Shown here: in pieces, positions 6,875 to 14,091 of the stretch
How the letters are laid out: each line of letters begins with the position of its first letter
How positions within the stretch are numbered: position 1 is the stretch's first letter
Assembly: GCA_020349965.1 (NCBI GenBank)
Contig: CP070705.1
Span: forward strand, 1,179,650-1,243,649
Source: Caldifarciminota bacterium
GTDB taxonomy: Bacteria > Hydrothermota > Tepidihabitantia > SM23-42
DNA length: 64,000 nucleotides
Direction of reading: 5' to 3'
Translations under genes and position numbers: made by a program
Notes under the pieces: generated by a model
What the model was told of the DNA's origin: nothing
What the model saw: the letters and a program-made list of their open reading frames with translations, nothing else
Databases searched by the model: none

Positions 6875-8596
6875 TCAGAGGATGAGGTTGAGCGTACCGC
6901 CCACGAGGAGTGTTGCACAAAGCATGATCGCACCGGCTTTGATCATACCCGCTATGCCCAGCTCTCTGAGCAGGACCACGAAGGTGGCGATACACGGAAA
7001 ACTCATGGTGAGAACGACCGAGGCAATGATGAGTTGCTTCATCGTGAGGCCGAGCGGCGCGAGCATCCCCACGGCCAGGTCCTTTCTGAGGAAGCCCATC
7101 AAAAGTGCGCCGACTGCCTCAAACGGCAGCCCGAACAACCACGTCGTCAAGGGGCCGATGGCGCGACCGGCTGCGTTTACTACACCCAGCGTATACAGCA
7201 GATTCACGATCAGTACCCCAAGGAGAACAAAAGGAACTGCTTCGCGCAGGAATGAGTAAATGCGCATCCAGATCTTCTTCATCAACGTTAGGAAATGAGG
7301 GAGTCGATAAGCGGGAATCTCAGTAAATATCTCCGGACTCTCACCCCTGACCAGCAGTCTGAGGAGGTTGCCGGTGATGAGCCACACCACGAACAGCGTG
7401 ACGAATACTGGTAGGAGACCGCGCGCCCCGTACTTCCCCAGGAGTCCGAAGATCATGGCCGTCTGTGCCACGCACGGGATCGAGATGGACATCAAGGTTG
7501 CGGCGATGAACCTCTCGCGTTTAGTCTCAAGTATCCGTGTTGCCATAACGCCCGGCACGTTACACCCACACGCCAGGAACATGGGGACGATTGCCATGCC
7601 GTGAAGACCTATGGCATGTAGCGCGTTGTCCAGGAGAATAGCCAGTCGGGGAAGGTATCCCGAATCCTCGAGAACACTCAGCACAAAATAGAAGGCGAGG
7701 ATATACGGCAATACGGCGCCGAAGGGCACATATAGACCGGTAGTGAGGATGCCGAACGACTCGCCGAAGTCGATCGACCCATCGATTAGCTGTCCGATGA
7801 TGATCTTATGAAGCAGACTATCGGACCCTAACAACATAGATATTCTCATCATGACCGGCGCCCACAGGCTATCGAAGAAAGGATCCGTAATGTATGTGAT
7901 CAAACCTTCGCCGATGAATCTGATCACGAAGAAGAGGAAGAAGAGACTCGCGACGGCGATAGGAATACCGGTCCAGGGGTGTATCGTCAGGTCACCGAGG
8001 CGCTCGCCAATCGTATGGTGTTTGTGTTTGATGATCTGAACCTTGTTGACTATCCTGCCAACTTCATGCCACCGTTCTTCATCGACGTAATGATATTCTC
8101 CTGTCTTCGCGTTGGCGAGATGGGTGACGAGTTCCTTTATTCCCTCGCCCGTAATCGCCACAGTGGGAACAACAGGAATTCCAAGTATGCTCTGGAGCGC
8201 TTCGGCGTCGATCGAGATGCCAATGTGTTTTGCTTCATCCCAGAGATTCAAAGCCACAACCAAAGGAATGTTTTTTTTCAGTAGCTGTAGCGTAAGGTTC
8301 AGGTTCCTTTCGAGGTTTGTTGCGTCGATGATATTCACAATGATGGTGTCCTTTTCTTCGATTGCCTTCTCGAGAAGCGCGACGGCCACTTTTTCAGCTG
8401 GTGAACCCGGTTCGAGACTATAGGTGCCGGGTGCATCGATGACATCGACCTTCGTTACACCGGAGCCGATGCAACCTTTGCAGAATTCTACGGTAGTGCC
8501 TGGGTAATTCGATGCAATAACCTTCACACCGGTGAGGCGCGTGAAGATTACGCTCTTGCCGACGTTCGGGTTGCCCATCAATAGGATCTTTTTCAT
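6875..8596 (-). CDS. feoB: Ferrous iron transporter FeoB (short form)
   Basis: 573 residues: an N-terminal cytosolic G domain and a C-terminal membrane domain with Gate repeats. G motifs are GNPNVGKS (G1), the NYPGTT switch (G2), DAPG (G3) and NLWD (G4). The pore signature GCNVPGVMATR is present near residue 345, and a second Gate repeat follows. It is shorter than E. coli FeoB (773) because of a brief linker and loops, as in many anaerobes. It imports Fe2+ across the inner membrane. ATG 8596 is preferred; GTG 8599, directly after the feoA stop, is possible. It is the last gene of fur-feoA-feoB, under the Fur-type operator at 9296-9322. Confidence 0.96.
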   Translation of the reverse strand: MKKILLMGNPNVGKSVIFTRLTGVKVIASNYPGTTVEFCKGCIGSGVTKVDVIDAPGTYSLEPGSPAEKVAVALLEKAIEEKDTIIVNIIDATNLERNLNLTLQLLKKNIPLVVALNLWDEAKHIGISIDAEALQSILGIPVVPTVAITGEGIKELVTHLANAKTGEYHYVDEERWHEVGRIVNKVQIIKHKHHTIGERLGDLTIHPWTGIPIAVASLFFLFFVIRFIGEGLITYITDPFFDSLWAPVMMRISMLLGSDSLLHKIIIGQLIDGSIDFGESFGILTTGLYVPFGAVLPYILAFYFVLSVLEDSGYLPRLAILLDNALHAIGLHGMAIVPMFLACGCNVPGVMATRILETKRERFIAATLMSISIPCVAQTAMIFGLLGKYGARGLLPVFVTLFVVWLITGNLLRLLVRGESPEIFTEIPAYRLPHFLTLMKKIWMRIYSFLREAVPFVLLGVLIVNLLYTLGVVNAAGRAIGPLTTWLFGLPFEAVGALLMGFLRKDLAVGMLAPLGLTMKQLIIASVVLTMSFPCIATFVVLLRELGIAGMIKAGAIMLCATLLVGGTLNLIL

Positions 8597-8599
8597 CAC

Positions 8600-8830
8600 C
8601 TAGACCTCTACGATGATGCGAGTTGCCATGCCGAAGCCTATGGCGATTTGCGTTGTGCCGACTCTTACAATAATGGGTCCGCGCATGAACTGTCCGCTGA
8701 CTTTCGTGATGTTCACTCCGGGTCTGATACCCATGGCATCCAGCCGAGCTTGCAGTCCATGTCCTCCTTCGATTGACGTCACTGAGCCTTCGCTCCCTGC
8801 TTCCATTTTAGTCAAAGAGATTTTTCCCAT
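8600..8830 (-). CDS. feoA: FeoA, SH3-like partner of FeoB
   Basis: 76 residues with the FeoA SH3-like fold: GSEGSVTSIEGGHGLQARLDAMGIRPG is the typical core, followed by GPIIVRVGTTQIAIGFGMATRI, the conserved substrate-like strand. FeoA is a small cytosolic protein required for FeoB-mediated ferrous iron uptake. I chose ATG 8830, one base after the fur stop codon (TGA-C-ATG), which indicates translational coupling; the much longer in-frame reading back to 9064 lies inside fur in another frame and is not credible. Confidence 0.95.
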   Translation of the reverse strand: MGKISLTKMEAGSEGSVTSIEGGHGLQARLDAMGIRPGVNITKVSGQFMRGPIIVRVGTTQIAIGFGMATRIIVEV

Positions 8831-8831
8831 G

Positions 8832-9281
8832 TCAAAGGGCTTTCTTCCTGCGGCATTTCTTGCAGAGGCCATACAGTTCCAAGCGATGTGCCGATACAAG
8901 AAAATCATAATTACGGGCGACGTCCTTCTGAAGTTTTTCGATTTTATCATTCTCAAACTCGATGATTCTCCCGCATTTGTTGCAGACGAGGTGATCGTGG
9001 TGTGCTGAGCTGTGCACCGGTTCGTAGCGTGAGACGGTTTCACCGAACATGGATTCGCTTGCAAGCCCGCACTTGGCCAGTAATTTGAGTGCGCGATAAA
9101 CTGTAGAGTAACTGATCTCCGGCCTCAGTTTCTTGACCTCAAAATAGAGTTCTTCTACTGTGAAATGGCGGTCGGCCTGGATAAAATGATCGACGACGAA
9201 GGAGCGCTTATCAGAACTCTTGAGACCGTGGGTTGATTTGTGCTTGGCGAACCGCGCAATCGCCTCTCCATGTTTGTTCAT
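8832..9281 (-). CDS. fur: Fur-type ferric uptake regulator
   Basis: 149 residues with a winged-helix N-terminal half (EISYSTVYRALKLL recognition helix, about 55-68) and a C-terminal half carrying metal ligands: H39, E87, the H94-H95-D-H97 cluster, and E108 where PerR has Asp. Structural zinc cysteines are C100/C103 and C140/C143. It should repress iron uptake when Fe2+ is plentiful. It heads fur-feoA-feoB and is probably autoregulated through the palindrome just upstream. No strong Shine-Dalgarno is visible (GAGAGGTG). The window thus has both a PerR and a Fur, next to each other and each heading its own operon. Confidence 0.92.
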   Translation of the reverse strand: MNKHGEAIARFAKHKSTHGLKSSDKRSFVVDHFIQADRHFTVEELYFEVKKLRPEISYSTVYRALKLLAKCGLASESMFGETVSRYEPVHSSAHHDHLVCNKCGRIIEFENDKIEKLQKDVARNYDFLVSAHRLELYGLCKKCRRKKAL

Positions 9282-9295
9282 TCAACACCTCTCAT

Positions 9296-9322
9296 TTATG
9301 AAATTGCAATTCATTTTCATAA
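9296..9322 (-). promoter_or_regulatory. Palindromic Fur-type operator upstream of fur-feoAB
   Basis: Perfect 8-bp inverted arms TTATGAAA (9296-9303) and TTTCATAA (9315-9322) flank an 11-base AT-rich centre. It covers the predicted transcription start and the 5' leader of fur. Its position and AT-rich palindromic form fit an autoregulatory Fur box, but the half-sites differ from the E. coli GATAAT consensus. Confidence 0.6.
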
Positions 9323-9326
9323 TTGT

Positions 9327-9354
9327 ATTATAGCGAAGAAACTTGGATTGTCAA
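9327..9354 (-). promoter_or_regulatory. fur-feoAB promoter (TTGACA-16-TATAAT)
   Basis: Perfect consensus hexamers on the minus strand: TTGACA (complement of 9349-9354) and TATAAT (complement of 9327-9332), spacing 16. The predicted +1 lies near 9320, within the palindrome. Confidence 0.85.
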
Positions 9355-9461
9355 GGGGGATGTGTACTGAATTTCATTTTGGTTTGCCGGCCATGGATAT
9401 TGTATAGTCTGATCCTGAAAGTCAGGTAAGCTGCTCAATTAGCCGCTGGGTGCGGAACGTT

Positions 9462-9496
9462 GCTCAAGGAATCAGGGGTTTTTCGTATTCCTGAGC
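9462..9496. other. Hairpin between the nqr operon end and fur
   Basis: Arms GCTCA-A-GGAAT and ATTCC-TGAGC form a 10-bp stem with one bulge and a 15-base loop. It lies just after the stop of the last minus-strand gene of the nqr operon (9522), so it may mark that transcript's 3' end. There is no T run on the minus strand. The rest of 9355-9521 holds nothing I can identify. Confidence 0.35.
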
Positions 9497-9521
9497 AGGG
9501 GCGAAAGTATATTGTGGTAGG

Positions 9522-9989
9522 TTACTGCTCGGTGGCGAAGATGAGTTTTATTAATGTATCGGGTTCAACCCTGTAAGGCGAGCCTTTGCCTTGGAAGAAA
9601 CCATGTTCCTTGATGAGGTGCACACTCAGGTCAGACCATCTTATCTCTTCCTTCATGAGCATGGAACGGACATAAGTAATCCTCTTTAGACAGCGCACGT
9701 GGTGAGGCCAGGGGCACGGTATCATACCTCGGTTATCATCGACCATGACCCTCAAGGTCTTGGAGATTTCCACCCAGTCGCCCAAACCCTTTACACCTTC
9801 GTCGGTAAGTTCCTTCATGCGTGCAGCGATTTCTTCCATCGTCTTACCGGCTCGTGCAATCGCCGCAGCATCTTCGTCGATGATCTCCCATAGGCTTCTA
9901 CCGTCACTGCCCATGAACCCGCATGCCGAGAACTTTGAGGATTGTAGCAACCCTTCAAGTTTTTGCTGTTGAGGTGATTTCTTCATCAT
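9522..9989 (-). CDS. Conserved hypothetical protein linked to nqrF
   Basis: 155 residues if started at the ATG-ATG pair (9989/9986), which follows a GAGAGGT Shine-Dalgarno; the longer reading to 10043 overlaps nqrF. It is soluble, with no membrane segment. Recognisable blocks are SACGFMGSDGRSLWEIIDEDAAAI, a central charged helix, GMIPCPWPHHVRCLKR with two cysteines and two histidines, and the end HGFFQGKGSPYRVEP. I do not know its function. It is the last gene of the nqrBCDEF operon, 10 bases after nqrF, so a role around Na+-NQR (assembly, or a cytosolic redox partner) is a reasonable guess from position alone. Confidence 0.8.
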   Translation of the reverse strand: MMKKSPQQQKLEGLLQSSKFSACGFMGSDGRSLWEIIDEDAAAIARAGKTMEEIAARMKELTDEGVKGLGDWVEISKTLRVMVDDNRGMIPCPWPHHVRCLKRITYVRSMLMKEEIRWSDLSVHLIKEHGFFQGKGSPYRVEPDTLIKLIFATEQ

Positions 9990-9999
9990 TACCTCTCGT

Positions 10000-11112
10000 T
10001 CACGAAAATTTATCGTAATAAATCTTATCGTCGGGAATGCCAAAACCGGTCAGTACCTTTATCGATGATTCGATCATTCCCGGACTGCCGCACAGGTAGC
10101 CCTCATACGTGCCTGCGTCCGTTTGGTTCTTCAAATACTCTTCGGCCGCCGTCGTCACCCAGCCAGTGGTTCCGCGCCAGTTGACAGTTGGTTCTGGTTG
10201 AGAAAGCACAGGTATGAATTTAAAATCGGGTAATCCTGACTCGAATCTTTTCATTTCTTCGACGAGGAATAGGTCTCTGGTCGTTCGCACTCCGAAGAAG
10301 AAAATTGCCTTGCGGGGATTTCGTCTATTCCGCATGTGGTGTAGTATGCACTTGATCGGCGCGATGCCAGAACCGCCGGCAATGAAAATGATCGGTACAT
10401 TTGTCTCGCGGAGGTAGAAATGTCCATACGGACCGTTTATGTTCAGTGACTGACCCTCTTTCAGGTAGTCGAATAGGTAGGTGGTGCAGATCCCATCCGG
10501 CACACGGCGCACGATAAGTTCGATCGCTTTCTTATCCGCAGGATCAGATGAAATGGAATAAGCGCGGTAAACTTCTTCGGTACTCTTTTCGTATTGGGGC
10601 GCAAGAACCTGTACATACTGTCCCGGAGTATACTTCATTTCCTGCCCCTCGGGGATCATCAATCTGAATTGCTTTATGTCGTAGGTGTAATCGACTATCG
10701 TTTCGCAAGTACACACGTACTGCCTTATAGACAGGAGTTCAGCTGGTATTTCGATCTTCAGATTGTTTCGCAACTTGACCTGGCATGAGAGCCTGATCCC
10801 TGCAGCTCGTTCCTCAGCATTCATGTACGGTTCCTCGGTCGGCAGCAATGGCCCTGCTCCGTCCTTCACTTTCACCTTGCAGTAGCCGCAGGTGCCACGC
10901 CCGCCGCATGCGGAGGGGATGAATATTTTTTGGTCAGTCAATGTTTCGAGTAGCGAAGCGCCGCCCCTTACCGTGAATTCTTTCTCACTATCGTTGATAT
11001 TCACTATGACTTCACCGTAATTGCTGATCACACGTTCTGCAAAGATAAGCGCTGCTGCCAACAGTGCGCTGACCCCGCTGATGATTGCTATCGGAATGAA
11101 GAAGAAGTTCAT
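10000..11112 (-). CDS. nqrF: Na+-translocating NADH:quinone reductase subunit F
   Basis: 370 residues: one N-terminal membrane helix (about 5-25), a plant-type [2Fe-2S] ferredoxin domain with C69, C75, C78 and C110, then an FAD/NADH-binding ferredoxin reductase domain (R-A-Y-S-I-S for FAD, GGSGIAP for NADH). It oxidises NADH on the cytosolic face and starts the electron path of Na+-NQR. The ATG overlaps the nqrE stop (ATGA). The length fits shorter NqrF forms (E. coli-type species have about 408). A ferredoxin-plus-FAD subunit F marks this as Nqr rather than Rnf. Confidence 0.95.
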   Translation of the reverse strand: MNFFFIPIAIISGVSALLAAALIFAERVISNYGEVIVNINDSEKEFTVRGGASLLETLTDQKIFIPSACGGRGTCGYCKVKVKDGAGPLLPTEEPYMNAEERAAGIRLSCQVKLRNNLKIEIPAELLSIRQYVCTCETIVDYTYDIKQFRLMIPEGQEMKYTPGQYVQVLAPQYEKSTEEVYRAYSISSDPADKKAIELIVRRVPDGICTTYLFDYLKEGQSLNINGPYGHFYLRETNVPIIFIAGGSGIAPIKCILHHMRNRRNPRKAIFFFGVRTTRDLFLVEEMKRFESGLPDFKFIPVLSQPEPTVNWRGTTGWVTTAAEEYLKNQTDAGTYEGYLCGSPGMIESSIKVLTGFGIPDDKIYYDKFS

Positions 11113-11711
11113 CTTCCCGAGAGGACGCCGGTGAATCCAATGAATGCGAGAGCCATTATGCCGGCAATGATGAGCGTTATCCCTGGACCCTGCAGTCCTC
11201 GCGGTATCTTCGCGTTATTCAGCCTTTCGCGTATCCCGGCCATTGCCACGATCGCCATCATCCATCCGGCGCCACTGCCGAAACCAAAAGAAATGGCTTC
11301 GATGAGATTGTACTGGCGAATTACCATGAACAGAGATGCGCCCAGGATGGCACAGTTCACCGTTATCAGAGGAAGGAATATTCCTAAATTCTGATGGAGG
11401 ATTGGGGAGTAACGTTCAATTACCATCTCAATGAACTGGACGAAAGCTGCAATAATGATGATGAAGAGTATGAACCGGAAGTATTCGATCGCATATGGTT
11501 GAAGAATATACCGATATGCCAGCCAGTCTAGTGCGATCGTAAAGGTCATGACCATTACCACGGCAAGACCCAACCCAACCGCTGTCTTCACCTGGCGCGA
11601 TACGGACAGGAATGAGCACATGCCGAGAAATCGCGCAAGCAAGATATTGTCGGTAAAGATCGCCGCAAAGAGGATGATGAGAGCGTGTAGCATCTGGCTG
11701 CCGATATTCAT
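11109..11711 (-). CDS. nqrE: Na+-NQR subunit E
   Basis: 200 residues with six predicted membrane helices. C32 (LGMCSFLS) and C120 (VNCAILG) match the two cysteines with which NqrE and NqrD jointly bind an intramembrane [2Fe-2S] cluster; the V. cholerae residue is also C120. It starts at ATG 11711, overlapping the nqrD stop as TGATG. It is an inner-membrane subunit of the sodium pump. NqrE and RnfA are close relatives, but the NqrF neighbour and gene order B-C-D-E-F favour Nqr. Confidence 0.95.
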   Translation of the reverse strand: MNIGSQMLHALIILFAAIFTDNILLARFLGMCSFLSVSRQVKTAVGLGLAVVMVMTFTIALDWLAYRYILQPYAIEYFRFILFIIIIAAFVQFIEMVIERYSPILHQNLGIFLPLITVNCAILGASLFMVIRQYNLIEAISFGFGSGAGWMMAIVAMAGIRERLNNAKIPRGLQGPGITLIIAGIMALAFIGFTGVLSGR

Positions 11712-12343
11712 CAAATCCCCACCTTCTTCTTCGGCTCTTTATCGGGTTGGATGGTTCGTGCAATCCAGACGATGATCGCAAGCGTAAAGAACGCTCCCGG
11801 TGGCATGACCATGATGATCCAGCGGTCCCACAGTGGTGTCGAGAAGAAAGGTACCTGCATACCGAGCAATGTTCCCATGCCGAGCAGTTCGCGGATAATT
11901 GCCACGCACAAGAGTACGCATGCATAACCCAGGCCTGAAAACAGACCGTCAACAAATGATAGCCCTGGTGGGTTACCATTGGCAAACGCCTCGGCGCGAC
12001 CCATGATGATGCAGTTGGTGATTATCAGACCCACATATGGACCGAGATTACGGCTCATATCAGGCCAGTATGCTTTAAGTGTTTGGTCGAAGAGGATGAC
12101 GTAGAAACCGATTATCAGCACCTCAACCATCATCCGAACGATTCGCGGTGTCCATTTGCGGAGGATCGAGACAGTCAGACTTGACAGCGCGGTCGTGAAT
12201 ATGACTGCCGCCCCCATGACCGCCGTATTGAGCACCAGGTTCGTTACGGCGAGAGCACTGCAAATTCCGAGAATTTGCCTGAAGACCGGGTTATCACCCC
12301 AGAGAGCGGCGAGGATGACATGACCAGTCTTCTGTCGGACCAC
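11711..12343 (-). CDS. nqrD: Na+-NQR subunit D
   Basis: 210 residues, six predicted membrane helices. C28 (LGICSALAVT) and C111 (ITNCIIMGRAEAFA) correspond to the cluster-binding cysteines shared with NqrE. Start codon GTG 12343, with GGGAGGA Shine-Dalgarno, right after the nqrC stop. It is an inner-membrane subunit that moves electrons across the membrane between the peripheral flavin subunits. Confidence 0.95.
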   Translation of the reverse strand: MVRQKTGHVILAALWGDNPVFRQILGICSALAVTNLVLNTAVMGAAVIFTTALSSLTVSILRKWTPRIVRMMVEVLIIGFYVILFDQTLKAYWPDMSRNLGPYVGLIITNCIIMGRAEAFANGNPPGLSFVDGLFSGLGYACVLLCVAIIRELLGMGTLLGMQVPFFSTPLWDRWIIMVMPPGAFFTLAIIVWIARTIQPDKEPKKKVGI

Positions 12344-12345
12344 GG

Positions 12346-12966
12346 CTATTCCTCCCTTTTCATCCGGTTGCGCCAGGCTACTATCGTTTCGTTCATGAAT
12401 TCTGCAAGCCGCGTTGACGTCTGTGTCGCGCCGGTGACTGCATGGACCCTGTGTTCATCGAGTACAACGGATACGGGTACGATGCTCAACGCCGGATCAA
12501 CATCCGAAAGAATTTTGCCTTTGAATTGTTCCGTGAACGCGCTCTTCACGATCTCTCCGCCCAGCCCGGGTGTTTCGTTCTGCTCGTAGAAGGCAATACC
12601 GGTAACCGTTTTCCGGTCGGCCAGGATGCCGATGATACCCTTGATCGGCGCCCAGAACCCCGGGCCCTCGAGCGGCAGGGCATAGGCGATCAGCGAATCG
12701 TCCTTAATGAACCGGAATGCCCCGGCGCTGGACTCATCTGGTTTGCGTATCAGCGTCGAATAGGCAGTGTGTATCGCAGAGGGTGAAGAGAGTTCCTGCT
12801 CCCCGATATGCAGCGCTCCGAGCACTGCACGTTCAAAGGCGATGAGTTGATTATCCTGCACGCGTTGCCGGGTCAGGCTGCCAAAGAGGATGATGATGGC
12901 GCTCGATATCAGTGTTATGGCAGCCATGTAAAGTATCGGGTACCATATCCGGTCGCGAAGGCTCAT
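12346..12966 (-). CDS. nqrC: Na+-NQR subunit C (covalent FMN)
   Basis: 206 residues: one N-terminal membrane helix (about 9-30), then a periplasmic FMN-binding domain. The flavinylation motif T178-G-A-T181 in HAVTGATQTST is present, the site to which ApbE-type transferase attaches FMN through a phosphoester bond. ATG 12966 was chosen because it lies one base after the nqrB stop; the longer frame to 13005 lacks support. No apbE gene is in this window. Confidence 0.95.
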   Translation of the reverse strand: MSLRDRIWYPILYMAAITLISSAIIILFGSLTRQRVQDNQLIAFERAVLGALHIGEQELSSPSAIHTAYSTLIRKPDESSAGAFRFIKDDSLIAYALPLEGPGFWAPIKGIIGILADRKTVTGIAFYEQNETPGLGGEIVKSAFTEQFKGKILSDVDPALSIVPVSVVLDEHRVHAVTGATQTSTRLAEFMNETIVAWRNRMKREE

Positions 12967-12967
12967 A

Positions 12968-13969
12968 TTAATCGACCTCTTTCGTATCTCTGACAGTTCG
13001 TTCACTGCGAGCTTGGTTTTTGAACGCGTAATCGAGAATCGGCGCGAACATGTTGGCCAAGAGGATAGAGAACATGAGACCGCCGTTGAAGACGGAGAAT
13101 GTTCTGATTATTGCCGTCCCGCTCGCAATGACCGCCGCATAAATGATCTTTGCTGGCTGCGTTCGTGGCGCGCTGATTGGGTCCGTTGCCATGAAGAATG
13201 CGCCAAAGAGGAACCCGCCGCCCATGAGCGCAGGTAAGATACCGGGGGTTCCGGGCATACCTGCAATCGTGAACAAACCGTTAATGAGCGCGTATACGAT
13301 GATCACCGTCACGATGATATACCGATTAGCCGTCTTCGTATAGAAGACGTAGAAACCTCCGATCAGAATGGCAAGAACGCTCGTAACACCCATTGATCCA
13401 GCAAGGCGGCCGAAGAACAACGTGGTCAATGAAGGTGGCAGAGCCTGACCAGCCTTTACGAGCGCCATTGGAGTTGCTGCCGTTAGCGCATCGGGCAGTG
13501 ATCCGGTACTCCACAGGCCGAGTGCCCCCCACGGTCCCGGCGCGGCCGACGCCCAGGTAGCAGTCATTGCTATTGGAAAACAGACGTAGAGAAATGCCCG
13601 GCCGACCATTGCCGGGTTGAAAATGTTCGAACCAAAACCGCCGAACACCATTTTGCCGAACACAATCGCAAAGACCATGCCGAATATCAAGATATGGAAA
13701 GGAATGGTCGGCGGGAGAATGAGCGCATATATGATCGCTGTGACGAATACTGCTTCACTCACCGGTTCATCACGACGTCGGGCGAAGGCATATTCAGTAA
13801 CGAATCCGGTGATGCACGATACGGCCACAATGACGAGCGAGCGCCAACCAAAAAAGTAGATCGACGCGATTACGCACGGCAAAAGCGCACGTATCATTCG
13901 GCGCATAATAGGTTGCTTGGTCATCGCCAAAGTTCTTTTCTTTGCCATTGGACGGTCAAGGTCGATCAT
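12968..13969 (-). CDS. nqrB: Na+-NQR subunit B (covalent FMN, quinone site)
   Basis: 333 residues with about ten membrane helices. The conserved NPAMVGRAFL segment (118-127) and the flavinylation motif T163-A-A-T166-P in the loop after helix 4 are visible. It is the first gene of the operon and is shorter at its N-terminus than V. cholerae NqrB (415). No Shine-Dalgarno precedes ATG 13969, and a second in-frame start at M8 is possible. An out-of-frame 7-codon mini-ORF (13956-13979) starts 10 bases upstream and overlaps the start, which might tune translation. No nqrA precedes it; the promoter lies directly upstream. Confidence 0.94.
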   Translation of the reverse strand: MIDLDRPMAKKRTLAMTKQPIMRRMIRALLPCVIASIYFFGWRSLVIVAVSCITGFVTEYAFARRRDEPVSEAVFVTAIIYALILPPTIPFHILIFGMVFAIVFGKMVFGGFGSNIFNPAMVGRAFLYVCFPIAMTATWASAAPGPWGALGLWSTGSLPDALTAATPMALVKAGQALPPSLTTLFFGRLAGSMGVTSVLAILIGGFYVFYTKTANRYIIVTVIIVYALINGLFTIAGMPGTPGILPALMGGGFLFGAFFMATDPISAPRTQPAKIIYAAVIASGTAIIRTFSVFNGGLMFSILLANMFAPILDYAFKNQARSERTVRDTKEVD

Positions 13970-13999
13970 TGAAAATCATTGCTTGGTGATTCAATTTAT

Positions 14000-14027
14000 A
14001 GCATAGCCAGCAGACGGTCGAAGTCAA
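14000..14027 (-). promoter_or_regulatory. nqrBCDEF promoter (TTGACT-16-TATGCT)
   Basis: -35 TTGACT (complement of 14022-14027) and -10 TATGCT (complement of 14000-14005), 16 bases apart. The predicted leader is about 24 bases. It lies back to back with the glmS promoter. Confidence 0.7.
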
Positions 14028-14057
14028 GTTTCTCTTCTTTGCATTGCCAAGCTTATC

Positions 14058-14085
14058 TTGACAAAATGCAGACGCTGTGTACAAT
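14058..14085 (+). promoter_or_regulatory. glmS promoter (TTGACA-16-TACAAT)
   Basis: -35 TTGACA at 14058-14063, -10 TACAAT at 14080-14085, spacing 16. Predicted +1 is 14092, the A of the glmS ATG, so the transcript should be leaderless. Confidence 0.85.
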
Positions 14086-14091
14086 TGCACG

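Noticed and set aside
11428-11985. 185-codon minus-strand frame across nqrE/nqrD
   Set aside because: It overlaps two clear membrane-protein genes in another frame and has the composition of a shadow ORF.
10000-13969. Rnf complex instead of Na+-NQR
   Set aside because: RnfB and RnfC are absent, and subunit F has the ferredoxin plus FAD/NADH domains specific to NqrF; the order B-C-D-E-F also matches nqr.
14077-14091. Upstream extension of GlmS giving five extra residues
   Set aside because: GlmS needs Cys directly after the initiator Met; the ATG at 14092 sits at the predicted +1, and the extension overlaps the -10 element.
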